Positions 25,339 through 34,224 of a stretch of DNA of 64,000 nt are shown here, piece after piece. The notes under the pieces were generated by a model. That model was not told where the DNA came from and ran no database searches. It was given only the letters and a program-made list of their open reading frames with translations. Origin of the DNA: CAVQBL01 sp963710715 (GTDB taxonomy: Bacteria > Pseudomonadota > Gammaproteobacteria > DSM-16500). Location of the stretch: the NCBI GenBank assembly GCA_963710715.1, contig CAVQBL010000018.1, positions 124,001 through 188,000 on the forward strand. Direction: 5' to 3'. A program made the position numbers and the translations under genes. The stretch's first letter is position 1; each line of letters starts with the position of its first letter.

Positions 25339-26081
25339 TTATGTGCCAGGAGTGAAGGCCTTCCATCGGTTGACCTGATGATCTCTTGGGGTTCGCATAG
25401 CGGGGTCCGTCTTTTTTTTGCCCTGAGTTTCATACTTTCTCTCGGAAAGAATGAATTCTTGAAATTGACTATACCACTGTAAGTCATTAAATTCATGTTT
25501 TCTAAAAAATCCATAACAAAACATATCGACTGCTTGTATACCTAATCCTTCCTGAGAAACTTCGTGAGTAATATTGAGAATGCAGTCTATTGGGAGCAGC
25601 AAATTTAAGCTGGCGCGAAGATAATTATCAAAATCTTTAATTACTTTTTTGCTTTGGCATTTGTCTACAAGCAATGAAACTGTTTTGGCGTCCAACAAAT
25701 TAACCTCTTTTAGTATTTCATGGACGAGAAGGCCATATAATCGTGTTCGATCAATTGGAGTAGAAACGTTTTTAGCAAAATTAATCTTATTTAATACAAT
25801 GGCATGTAGTTGCCATCCAGCGAATTTTTGCATCATTGTAAGAAAGTGCTGTTTAACTGCTAACGACGTGTCGCTGCCTTTTAGCTCATGAATCAATCGT
25901 GATTTACCTTTTTTACGATTCATTTGTTGTATGGTTTTTCTAACAGCCGCTTTGATTTTTTTTGCTATTAAGATATCTTCACATACTAAAAGAGTGATTA
26001 TAAAATATTTTGAAGGTGATTTTTCATGAAAATCAAATCCCAAATCTCCTGATTTATCTAAGTAGATAGATTTTTTTCCAT
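25339..26081 (-). pseudogene. DUF3800 protein gene with a frameshift in an A7 tract just after the start
   Basis: The reading frame from 26043 has no ATG and lacks the expected N-terminus. Reading upstream in the same frame gives the family signature IYLDKSGDLGFDF, but no start codon before a stop. An ATG at 26081 with AGGG upstream lies in another frame and enters seven adenines (26071-26077). With eight adenines, it would read MEKKSIYLDKSGDLG and fit DUF3800 perfectly. The rest (about 240 residues) is intact, including RNase-H-like acidic positions. DUF3800 proteins occur in mobile and defence contexts with unproven activity. Slippage, phase variation, mutation or a base-call error are all possible. 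Confidence 0.7.
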
Positions 26082-26116
26082 GATTTTTCCCTAGTGCTTT
26101 TGAATTCTAGTTAGGT

Positions 26117-26437
26117 TTAATACCTCGGCATTTTAGGATCAATTTCATTGGCCCAAGCTTGTATTCCGCCTTTCAGATTGCTGACTTTGGAAAATCCATG
26201 TGAGAGCAAAAATTCTGTAGCGCGTCGACTTCTGCCGCCTGCGTGACAATGCACGATGATGTGTTGAGTAGAGTCAAGCTCATTAAGACGGCTAGATAGC
26301 TCTGCCATTGGAATGAGGTGGCCACCGAGATTACAGATAGCGTATTCATCTGGATTACGTACATCCAGTAAAAAGAAAGTGGCATTTTTTGCTTTGAGTG
26401 TTTGTAACTCTTTTACGGTAATTTCATTCATATTCAT
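26117..26437 (-). CDS. Single-domain rhodanese (sulfurtransferase-like)
   Basis: The start is set at 26437, where ATG overlaps the hemJ stop (ATGA); the longer frame begins inside hemJ. The 106-residue protein has a complete rhodanese domain with DVRNPDEY, the catalytic loop HCHAGGRSRRA (Cys in the active position) and GGIQAW near the end. It probably transfers sulfur from thiosulfate or a persulfide in the cytoplasm. Coupling to hemJ is visible but functionally unexplained. Confidence 0.88.
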   Translation of the reverse strand: MNMNEITVKELQTLKAKNATFFLLDVRNPDEYAICNLGGHLIPMAELSSRLNELDSTQHIIVHCHAGGRSRRATEFLLSHGFSKVSNLKGGIQAWANEIDPKMPRY

Positions 26438-26865
26438 ACAGTGCCCCATGGTTTTAAAATAACGAGAAGAATAATTCCGACTAAAATAATCACTGGCACT
26501 TCATTCAGCCAGCGAAAAAATACATGGCTATGTTGGTTGCGATTGTATTTAAAGTTATAAAGCAGTTTGCCTAAGTAAATATGATAAATTATTAGTAATA
26601 AAACTAGCCCGAGTTTTATGTGCATCCATAGCATATGCATATAAACGCTAGGGTTATAACTCAATAGCCAAAAGCCAAAAATGAGTGTAAAAACGGCGCC
26701 CGGTGTGGCTATGCCATAATATAATTTTCTTTCCATGATTTTGAAGCGTGCATCGCTAATTTCGTCATTACTCATGGCATGATAAACAAATAGCCGTGGC
26801 AAATAAAATAAGCCACTAAACCAAGTTACCATGAAAATAATGTGAAATGCTTTAATCCATAACAT
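26434..26865 (-). CDS. hemJ: Protoporphyrinogen IX oxidase HemJ
   Basis: The 143-residue membrane protein has four spans and the HemJ/UPF0093 features: an early histidine and WFSGLFYLPRLFVYH, conserved RKLY, and a late KPWG. It oxidises protoporphyrinogen IX in the last but one step of haem synthesis. With hemL nearby, haem genes are loosely grouped. It is divergent from erpA, with 63 bp between starts that include TATAAT at 26894-26899 on the erpA side. Confidence 0.9.
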   Translation of the reverse strand: MLWIKAFHIIFMVTWFSGLFYLPRLFVYHAMSNDEISDARFKIMERKLYYGIATPGAVFTLIFGFWLLSYNPSVYMHMLWMHIKLGLVLLLIIYHIYLGKLLYNFKYNRNQHSHVFFRWLNEVPVIILVGIILLVILKPWGTV

Positions 26866-26928
26866 GTTTTATATCCTACATCTGAAAATCATGTATAATA
26901 TATCTTTAAATAACGCCAGTATTACATA

Positions 26929-27306
26929 ATGAATAATACACTAGTTTTTACCAACAATGCAGCTGCCAAAGTCTGGGAGCTGATTCAAGAAGAAGGTAAC
27001 TATAACCTTAAATTGCGTGTTTATGTCACGGGCGGTGGCTGCTCAGGATTTAAATATGGATTTACCTTTGATGAAGTGGTAAATACCGATGATACTGTTA
27101 TTGCTAAAACATTAGAGTCAGAAGAAGATGAAGAGGATGGCGAGGGAAGCCATACGGTTAATTTATTGATTGATCCCATGAGCTTTCAATATTTGGCTGG
27201 CTCTGAAATTGATTATAAAGAAGACCTCGAAGGTGCTCAGTTTATTATTCGTAATCCTAACGCAAAAACCACGTGTGGCTGTGGATCGTCGTTTTCGGCC
27301 AATTAA
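26929..27306 (+). CDS. erpA: Iron-sulfur cluster insertion protein ErpA
   Basis: The 125-residue A-type carrier has the three cluster-binding cysteines: VTGGGCSGFKYGF and the C-terminal TTCGCGSSF. It passes [4Fe-4S] clusters to targets such as IspG. Compared with the usual ~114 residues it carries an acidic insertion (EEDEEDGEG) near 65-75. A TATAAT box is 30 bp upstream of the ATG. Confidence 0.95.
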   Translation: MNNTLVFTNNAAAKVWELIQEEGNYNLKLRVYVTGGGCSGFKYGFTFDEVVNTDDTVIAKTLESEEDEEDGEGSHTVNLLIDPMSFQYLAGSEIDYKEDLEGAQFIIRNPNAKTTCGCGSSFSAN

Positions 27307-27321
27307 AAAGGTTTAATTATT

Positions 27322-28599
27322 ATGTCTAATCCATCACGCTCAAAAGCATTTAGCCCAAGCTATCCTATAGTTGTTATTAGTTTATGTGCTGCTTTTCTTT
27401 TTTATAAATATGTACTGCAAATTTATCCTAGCATTATCACTGATCAATTGATGAGAGAATTTCAATTGACGGGTGCAGGATTAGGTAATCTTGCTGCTAC
27501 ATTTTATTATGCATATACAATCACACAATTGTTTGTTGGAGTGATATTAGATAAATACAGTACCCGTTGGATTACATCCTCAGCGATTTTTGCATGTGCA
27601 TTAGGTGTATTTTTATTTTCATATGCGCATACGGGATTGAGTGCGGGTTTGTCGCGAGGATTGATGGGCGTGGGTGTCGCTTTTGCAACGGTTGCTTACA
27701 TGAAATTAGCGGCGGGGTGGTTTCCTCCACGGCGTTATGCTTTTGTGAGTGGATTATTGGCGACAGCTGCGATGGCGGGTGCTGTGTTTGGCCAGGCCCC
27801 TCTGGCGTGGTTTATCAGTTTATCGGATTGGCGGCAAGCTTTGTATGTGGTTGGATTGGTGGGTTTTGCTCTAGCAATATTATTTGTAATTATTGTGCGT
27901 GATGCTCCTTCTCCTCTGCAATTGAACACGGTGAAGAAACCTCCCTTCTCTTTGAAAGAGGTATTAGCAGTGCTAAAAAGTAAGCAAAATTGGCTGCTGA
28001 CTTTGTATTGTGGCTTAGCATTTGCACCGATCGCCGTTTTTGGCGGCTTGTGGGGACCTCCGTTTTTGCAAACGGCGTATGGTTTGAGTAAGACAGAAAG
28101 TGCTTGGATGGTGTCATTGATATTTATTGGATTGGGAGTGGGGAGTCCAATTGTCGGTATGTTTTCAGATCATTTAGCTAATCGGCGTAAGCTCATGATG
28201 TATTGCACTTTGCTGTCATGTGCAGCAATTATTCCAGTACTTTATTTTCATCCTATGCCGATTTGGCTATTAGGAACGCTGTTATTTATTTTTGGTTTTG
28301 CTTTAGGCGCTTTTATGTTGGTGTATACCTTAGGTAAAGAATTAAATAACCCTTTTTTAACTGCGACAGTGATTGCTATGTTGAATACAAGTGATGCAGT
28401 ATTTACTGCTATTACTGAACCAGGAATTGGTAAATTATTAGATTTAACTTGGGATGGTAAAATTGTTAATGGTGTGCATTATTTTTCATTATTCGGTTAC
28501 CAAATTGCGCTTTCCGTTTTGCCGCTTTATTTGATCCTTGCAGTATTGTCGCTTTTATGGGTAAAAGATACACCTGAATTTAAAAATCAGAGAGGATAA
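27322..28599 (+). CDS. Major facilitator superfamily transporter
   Basis: The 425-residue protein has twelve predicted membrane segments and MFS signatures: GVILDKYSTRW in the first cytoplasmic loop, GLMGVGVAFATVAYMK in TM4-5, and GMFSDHLANRRK in the mirrored loop. It resembles organic-anion or nutrient transporters of the Legionella Pht/ProP-like kind rather than drug exporters. The substrate is unknown. It starts 15 bp after erpA and ends 4 bp before ppiB, so the three may form one transcript. Confidence 0.85.
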   Translation: MSNPSRSKAFSPSYPIVVISLCAAFLFYKYVLQIYPSIITDQLMREFQLTGAGLGNLAATFYYAYTITQLFVGVILDKYSTRWITSSAIFACALGVFLFSYAHTGLSAGLSRGLMGVGVAFATVAYMKLAAGWFPPRRYAFVSGLLATAAMAGAVFGQAPLAWFISLSDWRQALYVVGLVGFALAILFVIIVRDAPSPLQLNTVKKPPFSLKEVLAVLKSKQNWLLTLYCGLAFAPIAVFGGLWGPPFLQTAYGLSKTESAWMVSLIFIGLGVGSPIVGMFSDHLANRRKLMMYCTLLSCAAIIPVLYFHPMPIWLLGTLLFIFGFALGAFMLVYTLGKELNNPFLTATVIAMLNTSDAVFTAITEPGIGKLLDLTWDGKIVNGVHYFSLFGYQIALSVLPLYLILAVLSLLWVKDTPEFKNQRG

Positions 28600-28603
28600 T
28601 CCA

Positions 28604-29101
28604 ATGATAACTCTACAAACCAATTACGGTGACATTTCTATTGAATTAGATTTCGAGCATGCACCGGAAACCGCAAAAAATTTCTTAGCTTATGCAAAAG
28701 ATGGTTTTTATAATGGAACGATATTTCATCGTGTCATCAATAATTTTATGATCCAAGGGGGTGGGTTTGATGCGGATATGCGTCATAAACCCGCGGGAAA
28801 GAATATTCAAAATGAAGCAAAAAAAGCAACAGCGAATAAGCGCGGGACAGTTGCGATGGCGCGCACTTCGGATCCACATTCTGCGAGTACACAATTTTTT
28901 ATTAATGTGAAAGATAACGATTTTTTAAATTTTACTTCGGAGTCACCCAATGGTTGGGGCTACTGCGTGTTTGGTAAAGTCATTGCTGGCATGGATATTG
29001 TAGATAAAATTAAAATGGTTTCAACAACGACGCGTACAGGGCATCAAGATGTGCCGGTGCAAAATGTGGTTGTTGAGAAAGTGACGGTGGATGAAACCTA
29101 G
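28604..29101 (+). CDS. ppiB: Peptidyl-prolyl cis-trans isomerase, cyclophilin type (PpiB)
   Basis: The 165-residue cyclophilin has FHRVINNFMIQGGGFDADM with the catalytic arginine, then MARTSDPHSASTQFFINVKDN and NGWGYCVFGKVIAGMD. There is no signal peptide, so it acts in the cytoplasm. The length matches PpiB. Downstream is the convergent cNMP/CPBP gene. Confidence 0.96.
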   Translation: MITLQTNYGDISIELDFEHAPETAKNFLAYAKDGFYNGTIFHRVINNFMIQGGGFDADMRHKPAGKNIQNEAKKATANKRGTVAMARTSDPHSASTQFFINVKDNDFLNFTSESPNGWGYCVFGKVIAGMDIVDKIKMVSTTTRTGHQDVPVQNVVVEKVTVDET

Positions 29102-29138
29102 CTATGACGACGAGGTGTGTCGCGCATTATAGACCCAT

Positions 29139-30302
29139 TTAAATTCCTACTATCCATAGTCCCCAAGCACCGAGTAATGCATGTGCTACGATGACTCCTG
29201 CCAGTGTACGATGGCGGCTGTATAGCCAACCAAAATAAAGTCCGACAATAAATACCATAAAAGATAGCCAGAGCGATAAAAATAAATGTATTGTGGCAAA
29301 CATCAGATTTGAAATTATAATGGTTTTGAGTAGTTTGTGTTTGCCCGTTAAAAATTCTTCCAATGGCCCTTGTAAACCGCCTCTTGCTATCATTTCTTGT
29401 ACGGGCGAAATCACTAATAAGTAAATAGCTAAAGAAATAGACCATGTTGTCAAAGGTGTTGCAGTTGGATTGGATCCTATGATCCATTTATAAGGTTCAA
29501 AGAGTGGGTGGCCAGAGTAATTGGGTAGTGTATGAATGAAAACCCATTTTACAAATAAAACCATAACGCACGCAATCAGAGTGAAAAAAATGGCTTCTTT
29601 TACTGCTTCTTGCCAATGGTGTGTGGTGAACCCAAAAGCACTGAGCGGCAAATGTGAAGATTTTACAATGAAAAAATAAAATATTAAAAAAATGCTGGTA
29701 ATGGCAAAAGTGACTGCGCTCGGATTAATTATTTTTTCTAAATAAGTAAGCCCACCTAGAGCGATGCTGAATAGGCAAAGTGAAACAATCACATTGATCA
29801 TGAATGTTCCCATCGACATGCGTATTTTATATTCTTTGATTTGTTTTTCTAGAGTTTGGATAGCAAAGTCGTTTGTTTGCCTAAGACGAGTACTTAAGTT
29901 GTTGGCGATATTTAATAACACTTTATTAAAACGCGGGTTTTGATCAGCTAATTTGTGTAAAATATCAAACGGAATACGCAAAAGGCGTACAGCTGTAGTG
30001 GCTCTGATAGATGCAGAGCGAGGACCTTGATCAAACAAAGCAAGTTCACCTACTGTTTCTCCGGCAATTAATTGCGAAATAGCATGTTTGCGATGAGAGA
30101 CTTTATCTAGTTTAATGATTTCAACGCGTCCTTCGATGATAATAAATATTTCCTTGGAGCTGTCTCCTTCGTGAAATAAATATGCTCCTTGGTCAAGGTG
30201 GATTTCACTGGAGATGTTAATGAGTTGTTGCAATTGCTCGTCGGTTAAAATAGAAAACGCAGCATTTTGACGAAGCAGATTGTAATAATCAGGAGAGGTC
30301 AT
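29139..30302 (-). CDS. Cyclic-nucleotide-binding domain fused to a CPBP (CAAX-type) membrane protease
   Basis: I prefer the ATG at 30302, eight bases after AGGA; upstream ATGs (30341, 30368) run into a repeat. The 387-residue protein has an N-terminal cNMP-binding domain (about 15-130) with the phosphate cassette GELALFDQGPRSASIRA, a coiled linker (about 140-165), and about seven membrane spans. The CPBP motifs are QEMIARGG (usual EExxxR, first Glu changed to Gln), FATIH and a late VAHALLG. It could be a membrane protease or scaffold gated by a cyclic nucleotide or similar ligand. The missing first Glu makes activity uncertain. Confidence 0.75.
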   Translation of the reverse strand: MTSPDYYNLLRQNAAFSILTDEQLQQLINISSEIHLDQGAYLFHEGDSSKEIFIIIEGRVEIIKLDKVSHRKHAISQLIAGETVGELALFDQGPRSASIRATTAVRLLRIPFDILHKLADQNPRFNKVLLNIANNLSTRLRQTNDFAIQTLEKQIKEYKIRMSMGTFMINVIVSLCLFSIALGGLTYLEKIINPSAVTFAITSIFLIFYFFIVKSSHLPLSAFGFTTHHWQEAVKEAIFFTLIACVMVLFVKWVFIHTLPNYSGHPLFEPYKWIIGSNPTATPLTTWSISLAIYLLVISPVQEMIARGGLQGPLEEFLTGKHKLLKTIIISNLMFATIHLFLSLWLSFMVFIVGLYFGWLYSRHRTLAGVIVAHALLGAWGLWIVGI

Positions 30303-30376
30303 TTTTCTTTTCCTAGAAATATGGGGTCCTGGTACTGTCATATTATTACCCACATCTCCTTCTGCCACACGTGTGA

Positions 30377-30530
30377 GCGCTGAAGTTAGATCGAAGCCCC
30401 GTCATTGCGAGCCCGCGCGCGCTTTTTTGCGCGGGCGTGGCAATCCAGGGAGCACAAAAACGTTCCCCTGGATTGCTTCGCATGAAAAGCACATGCTCGC
30501 AATGACGGGGCTTCGATCTAACTTCAGCGC
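30377..30530. repeat. 154-bp palindromic element with perfect 35-bp terminal inverted repeats
   Basis: Arms 30377-30411 and 30496-30530 are exact reverse complements over 35 bp. The inner parts carry the CGTCATTGCGAG / CTCGCAATGACG ends of the dispersed family and an inner GGCAATCCAGG...CCTGGATTGC pair. A second, outer inverted repeat flanks it: 30339-30358 against 30565-30584, matching at 19 of 20 positions. The whole stretch 30339-30584 is thus a nested palindrome. It reads as a mobile MITE-like element at the start of the cNMP/CPBP gene. Confidence 0.85.
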
Positions 30531-30602
30531 CCACCGCACTCATTGGCATAGTCAGGAGAAATTTTGAGATGTGGGTAATGATATGGGTACTGTATATGTT
30601 TT

Positions 30603-30902
30603 TCAGGATGACGACAACCTCCGCGCTATAACATGCTTTATCAATAACATTTGTGATGCAGAAGCATTTTTTATTTTTAATTTTTGTTTAAAAGAATGTG
30701 CGCCGAGGTTTTTTGCAAGTATCCCCATGATTTCGTCAGCAACGGATGGCGTCAAATTCATGGATTCTAGATTGATCTCTATCGTGTCATAGGTTTGTAA
30801 TAAAGAAATAATGTGTTCACGTACTTTGGCTGCATTTCTACGAGAAGCTTCATTTTTTATGATATCTTTTAATTTTAATTCAATCGAAGAAGTCATCTTC
30901 AT
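30603..30902 (-). CDS. STAS-like (DUF4325-type) protein
   Basis: The 99-residue protein has the DUF4325 pattern: a SRRNAAKVREHI helix, then EINLESMNLTPSVADEIMGIL, comparable to the strand-helix that carries the phosphorylatable Ser/Thr of STAS proteins. It overlaps the upstream HATPase gene by 23 bp. Such small proteins pair with GHKL ATPases as anti-/anti-anti-regulators. Its targets are unknown. The start could also be the ATG at 30896. Confidence 0.7.
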   Translation of the reverse strand: MKMTSSIELKLKDIIKNEASRRNAAKVREHIISLLQTYDTIEINLESMNLTPSVADEIMGILAKNLGAHSFKQKLKIKNASASQMLLIKHVIARRLSSS

Positions 30903-31722
30903 TAAACCCTTGAGGCAACGGCCAGCTTTTATATACGGATCCTACATTTAGTTCTTTATCCATTTTCCATTCTAAAATGAGTAATGTTCCATTCCATTTG
31001 CAATCCGTTTTTTCGGAAGCGGATTGTTCTTGCTCAAGCCAAAATATTTCATCTCCGGAAAATAACGCGAATGTTCCGCCACAAAGTTTCATTAAATCTT
31101 TTGCTAACGTTAAGCCATATCCAGAGTGGCCTTGATTGGGTTTGCTGGTTATACCGTATTCGGATGCAAGTTCACACGCATTACGTTTATTTAATGCGGG
31201 ATGTAATTCGCTATTCCGACTCAAAGAGTCCCTAATTCCTATCCCTGCATCGGCTATCGCTACTTGCAACAATTTTGCTTTAGGCCAGCTTTGGGCAGCA
31301 ACCAAACAAGGCAATTCTTTTTTTGCATTCGCATGATCAAAGAAATTGTTTACGATTTCTTGTAAACATGCACTAAGTGAATTTTTAATTTCTTCCGATG
31401 TATTTTTTTTGATGATTTTTGCCAGCTTATCGACAACATCATTCACATTTCTTTTGTTTTCACTGAAACTATGAATCGGTAAAAACTTTTCTTCGGTTGC
31501 ATTTTCTTTTACTGTGTTAGATGCTTGACCTCCTATTGACTCCCATAAGTGCATTCTTATTGCGTAGCTTTTTAATTCATCTGGCAATTCTAAATTATTT
31601 TCTCCTGCTTTTTTAAGTGATAATGCCAGTGTGATTAAATGGTAGGGTTTTAAAAATTTGGGCCAGGTGAGTTTTGCTTGAGGTGAGGTGTTAATTTCAT
31701 TGATCCAGTTATACAGTTCCAT
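30880..31722 (-). CDS. GHKL/HATPase_c protein paired with the STAS-like gene
   Basis: The 280-residue protein has a helical N-terminal half and a GHKL ATP-binding domain (about 110-245). The N box LQEIVNNFFDHA, the G1 box ADAGIGIRDS and the G2 region GHSGYGLTLAKDLMKLCGG are all visible. There is no receiver, no dimerisation/phosphoacceptor histidine and no membrane part, so it is not a standard sensor kinase. It more likely acts as a serine kinase or ATP-dependent switch on the overlapping STAS-like protein. It lies next to the cNMP/CPBP protein gene, but with a palindromic element in between. Confidence 0.75.
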   Translation of the reverse strand: MELYNWINEINTSPQAKLTWPKFLKPYHLITLALSLKKAGENNLELPDELKSYAIRMHLWESIGGQASNTVKENATEEKFLPIHSFSENKRNVNDVVDKLAKIIKKNTSEEIKNSLSACLQEIVNNFFDHANAKKELPCLVAAQSWPKAKLLQVAIADAGIGIRDSLSRNSELHPALNKRNACELASEYGITSKPNQGHSGYGLTLAKDLMKLCGGTFALFSGDEIFWLEQEQSASEKTDCKWNGTLLILEWKMDKELNVGSVYKSWPLPQGFNEDDFFD

Positions 31723-31828
31723 GGGGTTTTATTGTTGTCCGTAAGAGTGAATGACGAGTGGGGGGGGTGCATTTATGTTGCTATTGTATTATATCTATGT
31801 TAATAAAATCTATAAAAAGTAGCTCGTC

Positions 31829-31858
31829 AGCTAAAGCGTGAGGCTCGCAATGACGGGG
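31829..31858. repeat. Dispersed inverted-repeat element, short end copy
   Basis: The sequence CGTGAGGCTCGCAATGACG at 31839-31857 and the preceding AGCTAAAG match one end of the full copy at 18827-18967. Only this end is present. It sits 24 bp upstream of the outer-membrane protein start. Confidence 0.65.
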
Positions 31859-31881
31859 TGAAAAAATAACATAAGGGAAGT

Positions 31882-32766
31882 GTGCAAGCAATGATTTCCA
31901 TCCAAAGAGTTATTAAAAATATTTTTTTAGCCTGTTATTTTTTCTCTTCCTTTGCTTATGGGGCAGACCAAGAACCTCCTAAAGTAGGCAATTTCATGTT
32001 GCCCAATACTCAACAACCGGGTTCTTTAATAGGTCTTGGCCAAAATATTATAAATAAAAAACAAACGCAATGGAGTTTAATTGCTGCTGATTTTGGTGGG
32101 GTAGGAAAGTATTTTACGAGTGTTATTCCTATTCTTAGGTATGGAATGACGGATGATTTAACGTTTGGTGTGAGTGTACCTGTCACTCCAATACAAAAAG
32201 AAAATAAGAATCGTTCCGCGGGGTTAGAAGATGCATTCTTGCAATTGGAGTATGCTTTTTACGGAAAAAGTACGTATTGTTTTGTTGATCAAGCAACCAT
32301 TCTGGCGACTGTTTTTGCTCCTACAGGTTCTGCTAAAAAAGTTCCCGCGACGGGGAATGGTGCGACGAGTTATTTGTTAGGGGGCTCATTTGAACGTGTA
32401 TATACCGATTGGTTTTTCTTTACTTCTTACGCAGCAATTGTTGCACAATCGCAAAATGACACACGCTTTGGCAATATGTATTTGTATCAAGGCGGTTTAG
32501 GTAGAAATATTTTTAATATCGATTCCAAATGGATTTTCGCAGGGATGGCTGAGGTCGATGGTGATTATTCAAAAAGAAATAAAATCAATGGTACAACGGA
32601 TCCTAACTCAGGAGGGAATGTTGTGTACGTGATGCCTTCTCTGTGGCTTTCTTCAAAGGACTGGATTTTCCAGCTTGGCGTTGGATATGCGGTTACACAG
32701 AATTTATATGGAGACCAAAAAAGAAATACTTATTTGGTCGCTGCACAGGTTCAATTAATTTTATAA
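31882..32766 (+). CDS. Outer-membrane beta-barrel protein (transporter-like)
   Basis: The 294-residue protein starts at a GTG (31882) after AAGGGAAG; an ATG at 31891 is also possible. It has a signal peptide (hydrophobic 10-25, cleavage near AYG/AD) and alternating hydrophobic strands rich in Tyr, Trp and Phe. The last strand ends VAAQVQLIL, a plausible barrel end though without terminal Phe. The pattern resembles the phenol-degradation/MetA-like transporter barrels found in Legionella and Coxiella. The solute is unknown. Confidence 0.6.
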   Translation: MQAMISIQRVIKNIFLACYFFSSFAYGADQEPPKVGNFMLPNTQQPGSLIGLGQNIINKKQTQWSLIAADFGGVGKYFTSVIPILRYGMTDDLTFGVSVPVTPIQKENKNRSAGLEDAFLQLEYAFYGKSTYCFVDQATILATVFAPTGSAKKVPATGNGATSYLLGGSFERVYTDWFFFTSYAAIVAQSQNDTRFGNMYLYQGGLGRNIFNIDSKWIFAGMAEVDGDYSKRNKINGTTDPNSGGNVVYVMPSLWLSSKDWIFQLGVGYAVTQNLYGDQKRNTYLVAAQVQLIL

Positions 32767-32771
32767 TAAGG

Positions 32772-34190
32772 TTACGCTGTCACACGCCCGTAAACATCTT
32801 CAAAGCGCACAATATCATCTTCGCCTAAATAACTTCCTGATTGAACCTCGATAATCTCAAGGTTATCTTTACCCGTGTTTGATAAACGATGCTTAACACC
32901 TAAGGGAATATAAGTGGATTGATTTGCATTGATAATAAATACTTCTTCACCGCGTGTTACTTCTGCGGTCCCACTGACTACAACCCAATGTTCTGAGCGG
33001 TGCTTGTGCATTTGTAAAGATAAGCTTGCACCCGGTTTAACAGTGATGCGTTTTACTTGAAAGCAGTCTGATTTATCCACTGTTTCATAATGTCCCCAGG
33101 GACGATAAACGCGTCTATGTAAATCTGTTTCAGAGCGTTGTTTTTGCTTGAGAAGAGCGACTACATCTTTTACAGCTTGGCAGTTATCTTTGTGCGCAAC
33201 TAACACGGCATCCGGTGTTTCAACAACAATGTGATCGGTTACGCCAACCACAGCAAGCATACGACTTTCAGCGCGCAAGTAAGAATTAGTGACTTGTTCA
33301 GCAATGACATCGCCCTGCATGACATTTCCATTTTGATCCGGTGTTTGAGCTTCCCATAGCGCAGACCAAGAGCCGACATCGCTCCAAGCTGTATTTAAAG
33401 GAATGAGTATGGCTTCACGGGTTTTTTCCATGACTGCATAGTCAATTGAATTACTCGGGCATGTGGCAAATATTTCTTTATCCAGACGAATGAAATCTAA
33501 ATCTTTTGTCATTTGGCCAAGTGTTTTTTGGCAGGCTTGTAAAATGTCAGGTGCATATAATTTAAGTTCTGCTAAAAAACGCGAAGCGCGGAACATGAAC
33601 ATTCCACTATTCCAATAATATTGTCCTGAAGCGACATACGTTTCAGCGGTTTCTTGATTGGGTTTTTCAATAAATTGTGCAACATGATAGGCGCATGCAT
33701 TATCTATCGAAGTCCCGGTTTTTATATAACCATATCCCGTTTCGGGTTGAGTGGGTTTAATACCAAAGGTAACTAACTTCCCTACTTGTGCGTAATTTGC
33801 CGCTGTATTCACAACAGTTGTGAAGTGCTCAATATCTTTGATGACATGATCAGCTGGTAAAACTAATAATAGAGGATCGTTACCATTTTGCGTAGCATAG
33901 AGGGCAGCAATTGTTGCAGCAGGTGCAGTATTCTTTCCTGTGGGTTCTAAAATGATGGATGCTTTTTCAATGCCAATTTCTTGTAATTGTTCAGCAACGA
34001 GAAATCGATGGTCTTGATTACAAATGACTAAAGGTGCGGCAAGATTCTCAATTGCGTGAGTGCGTAAAACTGTATCTTGCAACATGGTTCGGCCCGATAC
34101 CAGTTGCAGTAATTGTTTTGGATAAGCGCTGCGAGAGAGTGGCCATAAACGGCTCCCTGTTCCGCCTGATAAGATTACTGGTACAATCAT
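32772..34190 (-). CDS. manC: Mannose-1-phosphate guanylyltransferase / mannose-6-phosphate isomerase (ManC)
   Basis: The 472-residue bifunctional enzyme has the nucleotidyltransferase signature GGTGSRLWPLSRSAYPKQ (9-26 region) and the FIEKPNQETAE and VMEK segments. A C-terminal cupin isomerase domain (about 350-472) carries RPWGHYE and a metal-binding QMHKHRSEHW. It makes GDP-mannose for surface polysaccharide. It lies 34 bp downstream of gmd, so the two form a GDP-sugar operon. Confidence 0.95.
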   Translation of the reverse strand: MIVPVILSGGTGSRLWPLSRSAYPKQLLQLVSGRTMLQDTVLRTHAIENLAAPLVICNQDHRFLVAEQLQEIGIEKASIILEPTGKNTAPAATIAALYATQNGNDPLLLVLPADHVIKDIEHFTTVVNTAANYAQVGKLVTFGIKPTQPETGYGYIKTGTSIDNACAYHVAQFIEKPNQETAETYVASGQYYWNSGMFMFRASRFLAELKLYAPDILQACQKTLGQMTKDLDFIRLDKEIFATCPSNSIDYAVMEKTREAILIPLNTAWSDVGSWSALWEAQTPDQNGNVMQGDVIAEQVTNSYLRAESRMLAVVGVTDHIVVETPDAVLVAHKDNCQAVKDVVALLKQKQRSETDLHRRVYRPWGHYETVDKSDCFQVKRITVKPGASLSLQMHKHRSEHWVVVSGTAEVTRGEEVFIINANQSTYIPLGVKHRLSNTGKDNLEIIEVQSGSYLGEDDIVRFEDVYGRVTA

Positions 34191-34224
34191 TGTCCCTCCA
34201 ACTTATTACGAGCTTGATTCTCCG

